A stretch of DNA of 64,000 nucleotides from assembly GCF_037975245.1 (NCBI RefSeq), contig NC_092579.1:13252678-13316677 (forward strand), written 5' to 3'. Each line of letters begins with the position of its first letter. Position 1 is the first letter of the stretch. Both the position numbers and the translations under genes were made by a program. This DNA is from Apostichopus japonicus (lineage: Eukaryota > Echinodermata > Holothuroidea > Aspidochirotida > Stichopodidae). The notes under the pieces are model-generated. The model worked only from the letters and a program-made list of their open reading frames with translations. It did not search any database and was not told where the DNA came from. This document shows, in pieces, positions 47,576 through 59,504 of the stretch.

Positions 47576-50500
47576 TCACATGTGTTCCACTTTCTGAATT
47601 TTCCACCTTTCACTGTTTCCCTCCCGTAAGTTTTTAATAGCTAATTCATACGCTTTGTCGGGTGTAAATCCCACCAGAGCAGTTCCAACTAATTCGATAC
47701 CCTCATTTCTCGCTAATTCTGCGACCCTTTGCTCGATTGTCTGGGGTGATGAGTAAATCCATTCCTTCCTGATGGCTTCTGTGTTTTCTGTCGACTCACA
47801 TCCTATTTGTTCTGTAGTTTGTCTAGGATTACTGACCGACTTTTCATTTTCTTCTGCTGTCGTTTGATAACTCTCGACATTACATGCTACTTCGATGTTC
47901 CCCCTGTGAGGGAAAGCCATGGCTTGAACACCATTTAATCCTCCAGGACTGGTTCCTCTAATGGCCTTAGCGATACGACGACCCACGGCAAGGTCCTGAG
48001 TTTTGATTGTCACATTACAGTTCATGACATAGTACGATGCACCAATGCCTATTTATGACATGAAATGAAAAACAGAATGGTTGAAATAATGAACCAAGTC
48101 ATTTGATTCTCATATTTTAGTAGAGGTGATATTTTTGGCATTTGAACTTGTTTCTTACCAGAAACTGAAGATACTAATTATGTTCCTAGGTATATAAACT
48201 GCTATAAATTTTTGCTGCTAAGTAGCAGTTTCTACATTCTGTTCCAATACCAGGACAAACTGTTTAACATTTTTTTTCACATAGCCGCTACCAATCGAAG
48301 GCTATATTATTCCAGATGTTTGGTTTCCAATAATGGGCAAATTATTTGATCAACTTTACTGATAAAGAATAAGTCGACTATCAAGCCGGTAAATTACAAA
48401 CTAAAACACAGGAATGTGTATTTTAGTCTAAAAGAAAAAACAATACATAAAACACAAAAGTTAACTGTCAAGAACATGTAAAGAACATAAAAATATAAAT
48501 ATATTTTGGACTTATATTTTAATTATAATTAACCTACCAGTAATTCCAAATCTTTTACATTTTGAACCCAAATCAGAAGTTCCAGACTCGTAGTCAACAC
48601 TTGAATGTCCCCGGAACCACCCTATCTCTTTTCTCCGATCAACCAGTGACTTCTTTTCCTCGTCGGCGCTTCCAAAGAGAAAGCAAGAAAATCCGTCAAT
48701 TTTATCAACCAATTGACAAGCGATATCTACAATAATACAAAGAGAAGCGTTTGTAATTATGATCAAACTTAACGTACAATATTTAGGTAGTACGATATAT
48801 GATTAGGGATAATTTTTTTAAGAAGGGCTCACGTGGCAAATTGTGAAAGGTATGCCTGTCTATGTAAGCCCTCTGTGTCAAATCAATTTCGAATATGGCA
48901 GCTCCCTGGTGATATTACATTTTATTAAAAAAGTAAGAAATATGACAAATTAATTAACATTAATTAACTTAACTAGATAGTAGCTGACACCTTCAAAACT
49001 AATTTTCTGGACCATCCTTTGTACTGTATTCTATCCTATTCTTCAGCAATATCTTGCTTCAAATTGGTTACAGTTCTTGTTGTTTCCTCGAATATTTGAA
49101 ACTTTTACAGCTAAGCTGATGTAGGGCACTGCTATGAGATTTATGGTGTGTGATGAATCTTCATAAACCACACGATAGGCTACTGTACTTTAATCTGCAG
49201 CATTGTCAGACACTACAATAACATTTTCACTTACATAAAATTTTCACTTACATAGTTAGGAGTGTTAGCTCAGTGGTTAACGCCGGTGCCTTTCAATCAT
49301 AAGGTCCCAAGTTCGAGTTACTCCAAGATTTATGTATGTCGACCAGTTACAGAGTTGGTGACAATAGACAATTCATAATCATGGACGTTAAATATGAAAG
49401 TAAGAGACTGACTTCGGTCAGCTTGCAGCTTGGATAAGCCAATGAGGCTTCTTCGCGAATTCCTGCTTGCAGGAGGATCTAAAATACATACATACATACG
49501 TAACATTATAAAGCCTATCATAATTAACAATGCCGCATCATGCATTTAGTGCTCATGAAGAACTACCAATGTTGAGAAGTTGCAGGAAACTTAGGGTACC
49601 ATTTTTTTCATCATTAAATTAAAGTTGCATTTTCTTGGAAATATAATAATGCAGTTCCCTTTAAGAGGTTAGAAAATTGTTCATACAACATGAACATTGT
49701 ATTTTCACTCATCTTTTTTTAATGTTATTACCATTTGCTATGTTCCCACATTTCTCAAGAGAAACAGCGGTGGAGAGTGGGTGTATCGGTATTAGGTCTA
49801 CTGCCCCCAATCTTGGGTGAATTCCATTGTGCTTGGTCATGTCAATCTGTTGAGCAGCCAGAGTACTGGCTGCTACGACACTTTTCGCCAAGTAATCCAC
49901 ATGTGCAGCAATAGTAATGACCGATCTGTTGTAGTCATAGTCTGTGAAAATGTTCAGAACAGTTGTAGGAACAGCAAGACCATCTGATGTCTCTGTAATG
50001 ACAAAAATAATCCAAACAGTTTAAGGCCAACACGGTTTGTAAGGCAATCTCGACACTCTCCTAAATTTATGTGCTAATATCTCCTGGCAAAATTTGATTT
50101 ATACAGGAATTTTTCTATTAAATTGTGATCAGAAATGGACCACACACATGTCCTTACCTAGCTGGGTTGTACTGTAGCATTGAGAAATCATTTCTGTTTT
50201 GGGGAAAAAAGTTTTAATGTAAATTGCTTTTGCCAATTAAGGCCATTCCAATTATATATATTATTGCAGAGGTGATATGTTCAACTCAAAAAAATCCTTT
50301 AGTTATATTTATACGACTATACTGTTTAAGATTTTGCCAACCAGCCCAATTTTCTCCAGATTTTTGTGATGGAGGAGACATGACAAGATGACATAGGCTG
50401 CTAGTCAAAGCTTGTGCAAACCCACACAGGTTATATTTCACAAGAAATAAGTACAATTTCACTCATTTAGCAGTCACAGCTATCTGGAAAAGATCACATT

Positions 50501-51270
50501 AATTATTGTATATAATTGTACATGTTTGCATATATACTGTATGCGAACATGTACTCTCACGTCGTGGAGTCAATACATCACACAGCAACTCAAGGCAAGT
50601 ATTGAAAAGATGTGTGAGCTATAGGATTTTTTTAAATATCAAACATGGTTATTTACTCTTCAAATAGTTGAATGCCGGCCATGCATCATCTGTACGAAAG
50701 GCCATGGTGAATGGAGAACTGTGCACTGAATTACCGGACTGTCTAGCCTAACCCCGGACATCTGGACCCATACTGGATGTGTTAGCTCAGTGGAGTGTTA
50801 GCTCAGTGGAGCTTAATGGAGTGTTAGCTCAGTGGTTAACACCGGTGCCTTTCAATCATAAGGTCCCCGGTTCGAGTCACTCCCAGATTAATGTATGTCG
50901 TCCAGTTACAGAGTTGTTGACAATTAACAATTCATAATCATGGACGTTAAATATGAATGTGAGAGACTGACTTCGGTCAGCTTGCAGCTTTGATAAGCCA
51001 ATTAGGCTTCTTCGCGAGTTCCTGCTTGCAGGAGAATCTAATATACATACATACATACTCACTGGCGTGGCCTACCATCGTCCCTACTCGAGAATCCCAT
51101 ACAGCCTAAGCAAACATTTAACTCGCGAAACTAATACCAACATAAATTTACGTACCGCTTGAAAACCCATCATTTGCATTTGCCGCAGCAGATGCCACTG
51201 CCTCTATTATTTTCTTGTTTTGCCCTTCTGAAACATTTAATAAAAATACTGCAAGATTTTTGATGGACAT
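47576..51270 (-). CDS. FTCDNL1: FTCDNL1-like formiminotransferase (FT domain only), complete
   Basis: Four minus-strand exons: 51270-51156, 49992-49732, 48726-48538 and 48048-47576. All introns are GT/AG, phases agree, and the sum is 1038 nt (345 aa plus TGA). An upstream in-frame stop supports the ATG at 51270. The start (LAVFLLNVSEGQ) matches the LLNVSE opening of human FTCDNL1. Exon 2 carries HNGIHPRLGAVDLIPIHPL, where H96 aligns with the catalytic His82 of FTCD. Exon 3 has FSCFLFGSADEEKKSLVDRR and ends near GITG; exon 4 has the C-terminal FT subdomain (YYVMNCNVTIKTQDLAVGRR, IELVGTALVGFTPDKAYELA). FTCD moves a formimino group from formiminoglutamate to tetrahydrofolate in histidine breakdown. 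The cyclodeaminase domain is absent, and a roughly 40-residue polar insertion (about 249-288) separates parts of the C-terminal subdomain. Enzymatic activity is inferred, not shown. Confidence 0.92.
48049..48537. other. FTCDNL1-like intron 3
   Basis: AT-rich intron between exons 3 and 4; nothing recognised. Confidence 0.85.
49258..49498 (+). repeat. tRNA-derived SINE, family S1, full copy
   Basis: The head reads GTTAGCTCAGTGGTTAACGC (A-box) and AAGTTCGAGTTACTCC (B-box). The body includes 'atggacgttaaatatgaaag' and 'agactgacttcggtcagctt' and ends in a CATACATA tail. It lies antisense in intron 2 of the FTCDNL1-like gene. Further copies are at 50779-51057 and, truncated, at 7310-7490. Confidence 0.88.
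49993..50778. other. FTCDNL1-like intron 1, part without repeats
   Basis: No exon or repeat end recognised in this part of intron 1 (whole intron 49993-51155). Confidence 0.8.
50779..51057 (+). repeat. tRNA-derived SINE, family S1, with triplicated head
   Basis: The same body and CATACATA tail as the 49258 copy. The A-box segment GTTAGCTCAGTGG occurs three times before the complete head (about 50781, 50798 and 50823). B-box: CCGGTTCGAGTCACTCC near 50869. It is in intron 1 of the FTCDNL1-like gene, antisense to it. Confidence 0.85.
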
Positions 51271-51604
51271 ATGGTGGTCACGTCGGAAGAAATTAACGAA
51301 GTGAACAAACAGTGAATCGTATGCACAAGTCACTCAGCCTTCTGTTTTCAGAAGGTGTTTACGAATCAGTGCAAAATTTCCGCAGAGTATTTTATCCGGG
51401 GCATATTGTTATAGTTCAGTTTAAAATATCCCAGCCACAGGTCAGTGATCCCAGCGGATAGAATAAATTCGTTGCATAATATCCCCTCAACTCAGTATAC
51501 ATCAAAGGTGACACAGGTGTTGTAACAAACTTGGGTTAGTGGCGTGCGCAACGGCGAACAACCACCGATCGTCAGTCGGGCTTCAAGGGATCAGTCGGTT
51601 TTAA

Positions 51605-51945
51605 TAAAGGGTGTGAAGACTCGCGCAAAAAGAAACGTCTAATGCCGGTAATCTGACCTAGTTTCGAATGAGTTGTAACAGAAAAACAGAAAATACACAC
51701 ACACAGCTTGCTACCATCGGTAAAAAGACACTAGTGCATGGTCAGTAGGCCTACATACAGCTGCGGTCAATACCCACAGCACAGTGTACAAACATTTCAG
51801 GTCCAGCTAAAAAAAACAAGGTCTCACGTTTCATTTCTGTACTGTCTGTATTTTGTAGCGATTCGAACAAAACGTCACTTGCAAGCAACGGAAAGTTAAC
51901 TTTTTCAGATGGCCGCACGCGGTATGGGTCTAGTCTTCAATGCCT
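51605..51945 (-). mobile_element. TTAA MITE, family 1, copy D
   Basis: Inverted orientation. TTAA at 51601-51604 and 51946-51949; left end TAAAGGGTGTGAAGACTCGC, right end CTAGTCTTCAATGCCT. Shorter than copy C through an internal deletion in the 'gttagacaccaccat' region. It lies a few hundred bp upstream of the FTCDNL1-like start codon. Confidence 0.8.
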
Positions 51946-51949
51946 TTAA

Positions 51950-53640
51950 GCTTTTTGTTTTTTAAATTTTCAGCCGGCAAAGAATTGGACCACTACGAAG
52001 GAATTACCATACCTCCCCCTATTATTTCAACCTCACAAAAGTGTTTATAAGTGAAATGTGTTTTGGGTTACTTATGTAAACCTCAAATTTATAGTCTGCA
52101 TATGCCTCAGAAATGCACTTTTTTTCGTCCAAATTAAAAACAAATTCTGGGGTTGGGGACCCCATACCCCCTAAAATTGATAGGAAACGATTTCAATGAC
52201 CCCAGGGGAGCAACCCCCTCAGCCCGTTACAAAATCCTTGGTTCACTCCTGCCTCCCCCCCCCCCCCCCCCAGTAAAGGTTCAGTCCCCTTCGTATATCA
52301 GTGAAAGGAAAGTTTGAATTTAGTATTATTTATTAGCACAACCTTCCTTTGAGAGCTACCTAATAGACCTAAATTATAGTGTAAAGTATGACTCAGAATG
52401 TACCATTTTACTAAGTTTATATAATTTATATTTAATTTATTCATCATTCCGTTGTGCAATACACCTTATTATCACAGTTATAGGCTTATAGTGTTAGAAC
52501 GGCATGAACGAAAGAAAATGCTTTTCGATGAACAACATAGTGCATCTCCTTTGGATGTATCCGTTTTAAGGAAAGTCACCCAAGATTGAGCCAATGGCTA
52601 CGTAAACCAAACAACATGGTCCACTCACGAGTCTACCTGTCTACCAGTCTACCGGTCTCCCTGTATCGAGACTAACCGTTTGATCATGACTGTGCAACCA
52701 TGCTTCACAAACAAGAACAACAGTTTTCAATGGAATATTGCGCGAGTGAATGTGTACAATGGGGTGTCAGTAATTTTCTGTTAACTCAGTTTTCTGTTTA
52801 CGCCCTCAATGCAGCAAGCATCTCAGTTACCAGCTAGATATTTTTTACCTTCAATAAGGGCGAACCTGAGTCGTGAAACCTTTAACACATCAGTGTCAAT
52901 TTTATATGATCAAATAACAGTTGATCTATCATTCCTTGTCGTGCCCAAGATATGTATCAACGCCTCAGCTAGCTTGAAGACGAATCCCCCAAAAAATTGA
53001 AAGGTCGTAGCCATTGGTTGAAGCGAAACGATGAATAATCATGAGCCAAGCTCGAGTGTCCAAACGATAAACCAGTGCTTGTATACGCGACTAATTACAC
53101 CGATATGGCACAGTCGCGGCAAAATTTAACTTCTCTGGGTATTCGCGTGTAACAAATTGTTCAACAACGTTGGTTATTCTCAAAATGAAGCGAAGATCAT
53201 TTACAAAACGTCTTTTCATTGGATAATTTTCAAAGTTAAACTTCTTGCATAATTTGAGTTACATCAAAAGGAGAGGAATTAGTGCCTTGGGAGATCGTAT
53301 TTGGTATAACAATTTAAAACCTGGTTTTATTCTGCAGCCATCGAAGGACTATGGATTCAACACGCTGATTTTCTTTCTTTAATATTTGTTTTTTATAGAA
53401 CGTTTGAAATTTGTCTTTGGCGACGAAAGGACGAATCGTGAGATATCACTTTTTTTGATCTACCGCAGAAGGAAAGACGGAAACTCGTTTGGGCAAAAAA
53501 CGTTTTGGGTAGAATTCGACAACAAAATCTTTGTGTAGAAACCCACGAGAGCTCCAAGAATGGTTAATAAGGCCTCCACAGGATCATGCTAATTTGACAT
53601 TGTTGCTATTGTTATATTCAAACTTAAAATCGTTGCCTTT
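51950..53640. other. Intergenic between the FTCDNL1-like gene and the GPCR, repeat-rich
   Basis: 51960-52300 looks like a decayed MITE ('ccccctcagcccgttacaaaatccttgg' type, with a 17-base C run at 52255-52271). 52571-52710 shares ordered short blocks with 60655-60760. The 3' part would contain the GPCR promoter and 5' UTR; an acceptor-like GTTTGTAG ends at 53652. Confidence 0.4.
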
Positions 53641-53687
53641 TATTGTTTGTAGATTTTCGTGAAACCAGGCCATTGATTGTTTTCACG

Positions 53688-54151
53688 ATGAATTCTACTC
53701 TCTTAACAAGTTTTAACGATACCCCTTATGATTATAGTTTCTCTTACAACTTCACTGATTATTATGATGATTCGGAACCACCAATAGATGCCTTAGTCAA
53801 CATCGCTATCATGGTGCTTCTATTTATAATTGGTATTCCTGCTAACGCTATTGTCATTATCGTGCTTCTGTTTTCACGAACTAAGGGATTTTCCGTTACC
53901 TCGATGTACATCATCAACATGGCAGTTGTTGATCTGTTGATGTTGAGCATACAAATACCAATGAAGATCGGAGAGCTGGTAGCAGTATACACGGATGAAA
54001 GGGTCATCCTCATTCACGTGACGCCGTGGCTATGTAAAATCGCAGTAGGAACCATTTACGTTAACATGACCGTCAGCATATTGACCTTGATGGCCCTATC
54101 GATCACCCGGTACTGTGCCGTCATGCACCCGGTGGGAACACGCGCCGACCG
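53688..54151 (+). CDS. Class A (rhodopsin-family) GPCR, N-terminal exon, partial
   Basis: The ATG at 53688 opens 154 codons to a good donor (CCG|GTAAGT, phase 2). The extracellular N-terminus has three N-glycosylation sequons (NST, NDT, NFT). TM1 carries GIPANAIVIIVL with the conserved Asn (N53). TM2 has NMAVVDLLML with the conserved Asp (D82). C116 in PWLCKIAVGTIYVNMTVS is the TM3 disulfide Cys. The end of TM3 is ALSITRYCAVMHPV, so the usual D/ERY is TRY here. The overall pattern is that of neuropeptide-type receptors coupling to G proteins at the plasma membrane, but the ligand cannot be told. TM4-7 must lie in later exons; none was recognised up to 64000. An in-frame upstream extension to 53643 lacks an ATG. 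It could instead be an isolated exon of a receptor pseudogene, though it is unbroken. Confidence 0.88.
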
Positions 54152-54280
54152 GTAAGTCAGGGGTGTTTTGGATATCATTTTAAATTTAAAACGAATAGAT
54201 TATATAGCTTTAAACGTGTGTATAGGCCTCTACATTAGCTAATATACGGTATACCGAGTACATAGGGATTAAGCAAGGAG

Positions 54281-54380
54281 ACAGATGAATGAATGACATG
54301 AATAAATGAATGACTATGAATAAATGAATGACTATGAATGCATGAATGACTATGAATGAATGACTATGAATGAATGCATA
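54281..54380 (+). repeat. ATGAATGA/ATGACTATGA simple tandem repeat
   Basis: Roughly 100 bp of mixed 4-bp (GAAT) and 14-18-bp (ATGACTATGAATAAATGA) units, shortly after the GPCR exon donor. Confidence 0.85.
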
Positions 54381-54476
54381 GCAATTTCTAAAAGTTGTCG
54401 GTATTGGTCACATAATTTGTGTGTTGAAATTGCCCCCCCCCCCCCAATAAAATCTGTCCTGAAGTGTTATAACCTT

Positions 54477-54740
54477 TCAAATTCAAACACTGGGTAGTGT
54501 TCGACAAAGTATTGTCTCACGGTGCGGGAAAATTCAAACACTGAGGAGTGTTTAGACAAAGTATTGTCTCACGGTGCGGGAAAATGCAAACATTGAGGAG
54601 TGTTAGACAAAGTATTGTCTCACGTCGTGGGAAAATTCAAGCATTGAGGAGTGTTAGACAAAGTATTGTCTCACGGTGCGGGAAAATTAAAACACTGAGG
54701 ACTGTTAGACAAAGTATTGTCTCATGGTGTGGGAAAATGC
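54477..54740 (+). repeat. Minisatellite, about 53-bp unit, five copies
   Basis: Five units each contain GTTAGACAAAGTATTGTCTC followed by ACGGTGCGGGAAAATTCAAA, with few substitutions. GACAAAGTATTGTC can form a short hairpin (GACAA/TTGTC). The translated repeat (RQSIVSR..K) is a by-product. It probably lies in the GPCR intron. Confidence 0.85.
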
Positions 54741-57700
54741 TCCGAGAGTAACAACGAAATCCCTATGATTGAAGTTAGGATATACGTGGCCATAATGTGA
54801 CGTTCTAGCAAGTTTCAGTATCTGTATGGTAACCCGGGTGAGTGGTATGACGTATGACTGTTAATATATACTTTGTTTAATAATTCACCTCAACTTCCCC
54901 ATCGGAGGGTGGTTATGTTAATAAACGTGACCAGTGGCGTATTGGACTACCGGCTCCTTAAAAAATGCGCTACTGGGACTGACGCCGGGCCGAAAGGCGC
55001 CATGCACCAGGATGATGTACTAAAGGCACCGACATCCTCTTGTCCGCGTAAGGTGTTAGTTCATCCGATGGGCCAAATGTGTCCCCAGTTCACGGCCCCA
55101 GCGTCGCCTGTTAGACCGTAGCCCGCCCCAGAAACTCACCGTCAAAATATCGCTATGTGTATAGGAAACCATAACGCAACAGTCTTACATAGTATCACCA
55201 GTATGCGGTCACCATTCTTTAATGGTTTCTTGTCTCTTAACCTGAGTATTACTGTTCGTCTGGCTGATTTCAAACATAGTCAACCTGCTTGCTTTACAAC
55301 ATGATTTGATTCTAGTAGCCTGTACCAGCAACTATCATTGCTCTTTGTTATTAGATTTATAAGAAACTGGTTTACCATTTCGGCATGCGACATATATATA
55401 AACTTGTTTGTTGACATTTCAAATTTAAAACAAGAATTCAAAACAAGTTTCAGATAGATCTCATGATTCCGTCATAATTAAAATGAGAAGTCCGGTCGTT
55501 GCCAAGGATGAAAATATTTTCCTAATAAATCCAGGTGGGGGGGGGGGGGTACTTGTTATTCCCTTGATCCCTTGTATTATCGTCACTATAGGCCTATATA
55601 AGCGTCAACGATTAAGAAAATCAAGCAACTACTCCCATTGAAACTTGTAGGCATAAAAGCGGGGAAAACTCCTTGGAATAGAATTTGGTATTCGAATGTA
55701 AAGGTTGGCATGCATAAGAGGATTTTTACGGTGTTATATCCGCCCTCATGTCCATTATACCCATATATCCATTTTATGATACAACTACCTTCCCCCTTAA
55801 CCCACCCAACCCTCTCTCGTATACGTACCACCGTCCCCTCAATTTACCCCACAATCGTGGTAAAATTATAACTGAACAGTCAGGGATCCACTATACTTGG
55901 ATTATATAAGTATAGCAGCTCTCCGGTCTATAGGACATCAATATCATTAGACGTATCATATAAAGCTGTGCACTGATATGATAACATGTAAATATCGCTT
56001 TCGGTGAACCGTATCCGCGTTGTCATGGTCACATGGGACGCGAAAAGGAACATTATATAAGATGATGTATGATTTCGATTGCCATATGGTTGTCTCGTTA
56101 TATGTAATGCAATTTGCCATAGAACAGTTCACTAGTGATCGTATTATAACGTTCCAATTAACAGTCTGCGATTGAGAATGTATCGATGTAATGAAGTTAA
56201 ATCTAAAAAAATTAAAAATTTAAATTAATACCGTATCTAAACATAATGTACGAACCACATGTATACATAATGTATGAACCATATTGCATATATATACCTA
56301 CACGAAACGGCCAGAATATATGCATGCTTCCAAAATTTCATGAACTTGCATGTATATATAGTCTACAGATATTTGTTGTCTGTAAAAGCGACATTAAATA
56401 CTTCAACTTATACGTACCTGCATGAATACACGAAACTGGCTTTATTTGAAGTGAAATTCATGCCAGGCGTGAAATTAATCGTAGATGTATTTCTTAAAGC
56501 ACATTGCTATGTACGTGCAGCTACGGTAAAATTTACGGTGGAACAAAATCTGTAGGTTCATACTTTCATTCCACGTAAAGTCGAACTTATCCTCGAAGGT
56601 TGTCCCATATTTTGAAGATTGTCATCCGATAACAGACGATTCACTGTCCATGGACTTAAAATGGTAGTCCTTGAAAAAAAAAATCCATTTATTTTATCTC
56701 GTTGGTGTTCAATACATTGAAATTTCTTCTAGTCTTAAATACGGTCCCAGAGCTTATTATTTGACACCGAGGGCAAATATCGCTTACCATATATATATAT
56801 GTAAATAATACCTTGCACGTTGTCATATTGTAAAACTTATAATGTCAACTTTCTTTAGCTTTGACCCTTGAACCTCTGACATTCGCTAGGGTTATCTACT
56901 TAAATTGCATAAACGTGGAATGAGTATACATGCAACATGACAACGCCTAAGCAGCAGCAATATTTCTCTTACAAGTTTATCCGGCTAAATGTTAAGGGAA
57001 AATATTAGTAAAAGGCTAACCAATTGGTTACTTTGACATTGCAAACCCCTTTAAAGATTCAAACGTTTCCCAAGGTATGTCATTTCACGTTTTACTCGAT
57101 TCCATCTCTAGCCTTTTGAGTAATCTAGTGTATAACAGGCTCACCAGATACTGAGTGAAAATTACAAAACTTGGGACGAACAACCAAGAAAACAATATTC
57201 GGCATGTATGTTGAAAGAAAGAAATTTATCTATTATAAGATCTCTAAACTAGACAAGATGAATGCAAAATGCACCAAACGTAAGTAGTGTGTCTCACATA
57301 GTTTTTAAGTCTGCACACAAGTGTTTATCGTAGCTTACGTTACTTGTAAAGTTATATCTTCACCACCCCCACCCTCACCCCTCCCCTCCCCTTCTCTCCC
57401 CTGTCCACAGCTCCTGTGACTCTGGAGGAGACCAATGTGAAAATTGGGGGTGTGCATGCAAAAATGTTTCAATACATACGGCTTTAGTCCACCAGGAATG
57501 CTGACATAATGCGGCATAACTTTTCCAAAATATCCCACAATAGGAAAAGAAGAAGAAAAAAACCCAGCATTCTCCCAAATGGAGACATTTTTTTTTTCCA
57601 CAGCGGATCATTTGGAGTAGTTGTTAATCAAAGATTCCTGTCATATTAGCTGATAAGATGATACTTGGGTCGGTGTCTCCTTTAAGGTTTTGCGTTGTTT

Positions 57701-59496
57701 TATAACGTTTAGATAATATGACCATAATACAGATTGAACTAGCCCAGCCTCTCCCTTCTTTTGAGGAGATTACATTGTACATACATGTAAATCAAGCCGA
57801 CTGAGCATGTATATAACAACGGTATAAATATCTTCATTTGACAAAATACGTTTATTGCGTGTGTTTACGTTCCCCCTCAAAACCTGCGTGGCCCCCATCA
57901 GCATCAAGTGATTGATATAGCTATACTATGTATGATTCGGCGTGAAAAAAAAAAGAAGAAAGAAACATCGTTTATCATTCTTGCACGTTCCTTGTTTAAT
58001 ATATTGCGTTTGTGGTAAGAATTTTTACTCTGAGGTAACGAACTTCCATATATAATTGCTTGTTTATTTCAATATTATACAAAAAAACGTATTAATAACT
58101 ATAGTGCGTGCCTTCGTTGAGGTTGCAAATTAATTTTGTCCTATAATATATAAGCCTAAGTAAATCTAAACATGTAAGTTTTTCAGAACGACACTGGATA
58201 TTCGTTGCCAGTTACAATGTGGAATTATTTTGATGTAATGCTATAAAGTGTAAATATCTGTACTTTCCTCTCGTATCATGCTTCAAAGCACTCGTATTGA
58301 CAATTTGAATAGTTCAAAGTGGCATGCACGAGGTAGGGGAGGGGGGGGGCAGGGCGCAACGGCCCACACTTTTCATCGTCATTCGGGTGAAATTTTTCTA
58401 AATCGGGAGATTTTTTACATTGTAATATGATGACCTGTACCGTATACTTATCCATAATGTTGACAATGCGGCGTTGCCAAAAAAAAAAAAAAAACTTTTC
58501 TAGACTTCTTATGAGTAACATTGAGTTTATATTTATCCGACGCATTTCATTCAAAAGTAAATTTCTATAGGTGTACTGAAGTTCAAATCCACAGCGGTTA
58601 CTTCTTACCCCCGTTGGTATTTCCGTTACTGTGGCTTTCCGGGTTGGTCATTTCTTTATAACACAATTATAATCGTACATCTATTGTTTTAGAGAGCATG
58701 CATAAATATTTGGCCTCTTGTCTCAAACCAAATGATCTGTAAACAGCCGTATTTTTAGATACAATTGCGTCAATAGTCAATTAACAAAATAGATCTTGGA
58801 GCAATCCCTGTCAACATTTATAACTCGATAGCGTCACACAGGCATGAATGTTAGTATGTCAATAATGAAGCAGATATACAGATATACAAAGAGAATGCAA
58901 CTCATAGGACATGAAGTGTCGATGCTATATGTGGCCTGCAAAATCGGACATACTAAGCTTAAAATGTAACGTAGGTACCGTTATTTGGTAAGGTGTTCCA
59001 AACGCATAGTCTGGATCCCCCCCCCCCCACCCCACTCTTGTCCGCTCCACCGCTCCACCAATCAACAGACATCAAAAATCGGAATAGAAGAAATAAAGAT
59101 TGGATTTTTTAATGATAAGAATTAATGTTTTATATACGTTTATGACGATGTAGCGGTATATGGTTGGATGTGTTGGTTAATTAATGGGAAGGGGAATGGG
59201 AAATTCGTCCACAAAATTCCTACCCAATAAATATACACCGTACGTAAATACTCTTGAATATTTGCTCTATCCTATACTCAAATAGATGTATGTGAAGATT
59301 TTTTAGAATGTTTATACTTTGCCGCAGCTAGAAAATGTTCGTCTCCCTTCTGATCCCCGCACCCCCTGACCCCTCCCGATCCACTTCCTTACTAAGAGAT
59401 CTACTGATCACGCCACTGTGCATTAAGAATAAAAAATCAAAGACAGATGATTTTGCAAGCACACCTCTTAACATCTTCTTCCCGGGTCCTCAAATA
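54741..59496. other. Probable GPCR intron or intergenic DNA, no gene recognised
   Basis: Scanned for TM4-7 exons of a class A receptor (TM4 Trp, TM6 CWxP, TM7 NPxxY); none found. Contains G/C tracts (55537, 58343, 59009), one TAGGCCTA (55589) and short TA repeats (for example 56792). Frames up to 93 aa have no support. Confidence 0.4.
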
Positions 59497-59504
59497 CAAG
59501 GATC

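Noticed and set aside
49330-49545. 71-aa frame, also seen at 50877-51062, suggesting a conserved small protein
   Set aside because: The similarity is explained by two copies of the same SINE, read antisense.
55638-55871. Possible downstream GPCR exon
   Set aside because: No TM4-7 motifs (TM4 Trp, CWxP, NPxxY), and the frame is Pro/Tyr-rich without a hydrophobic helix.
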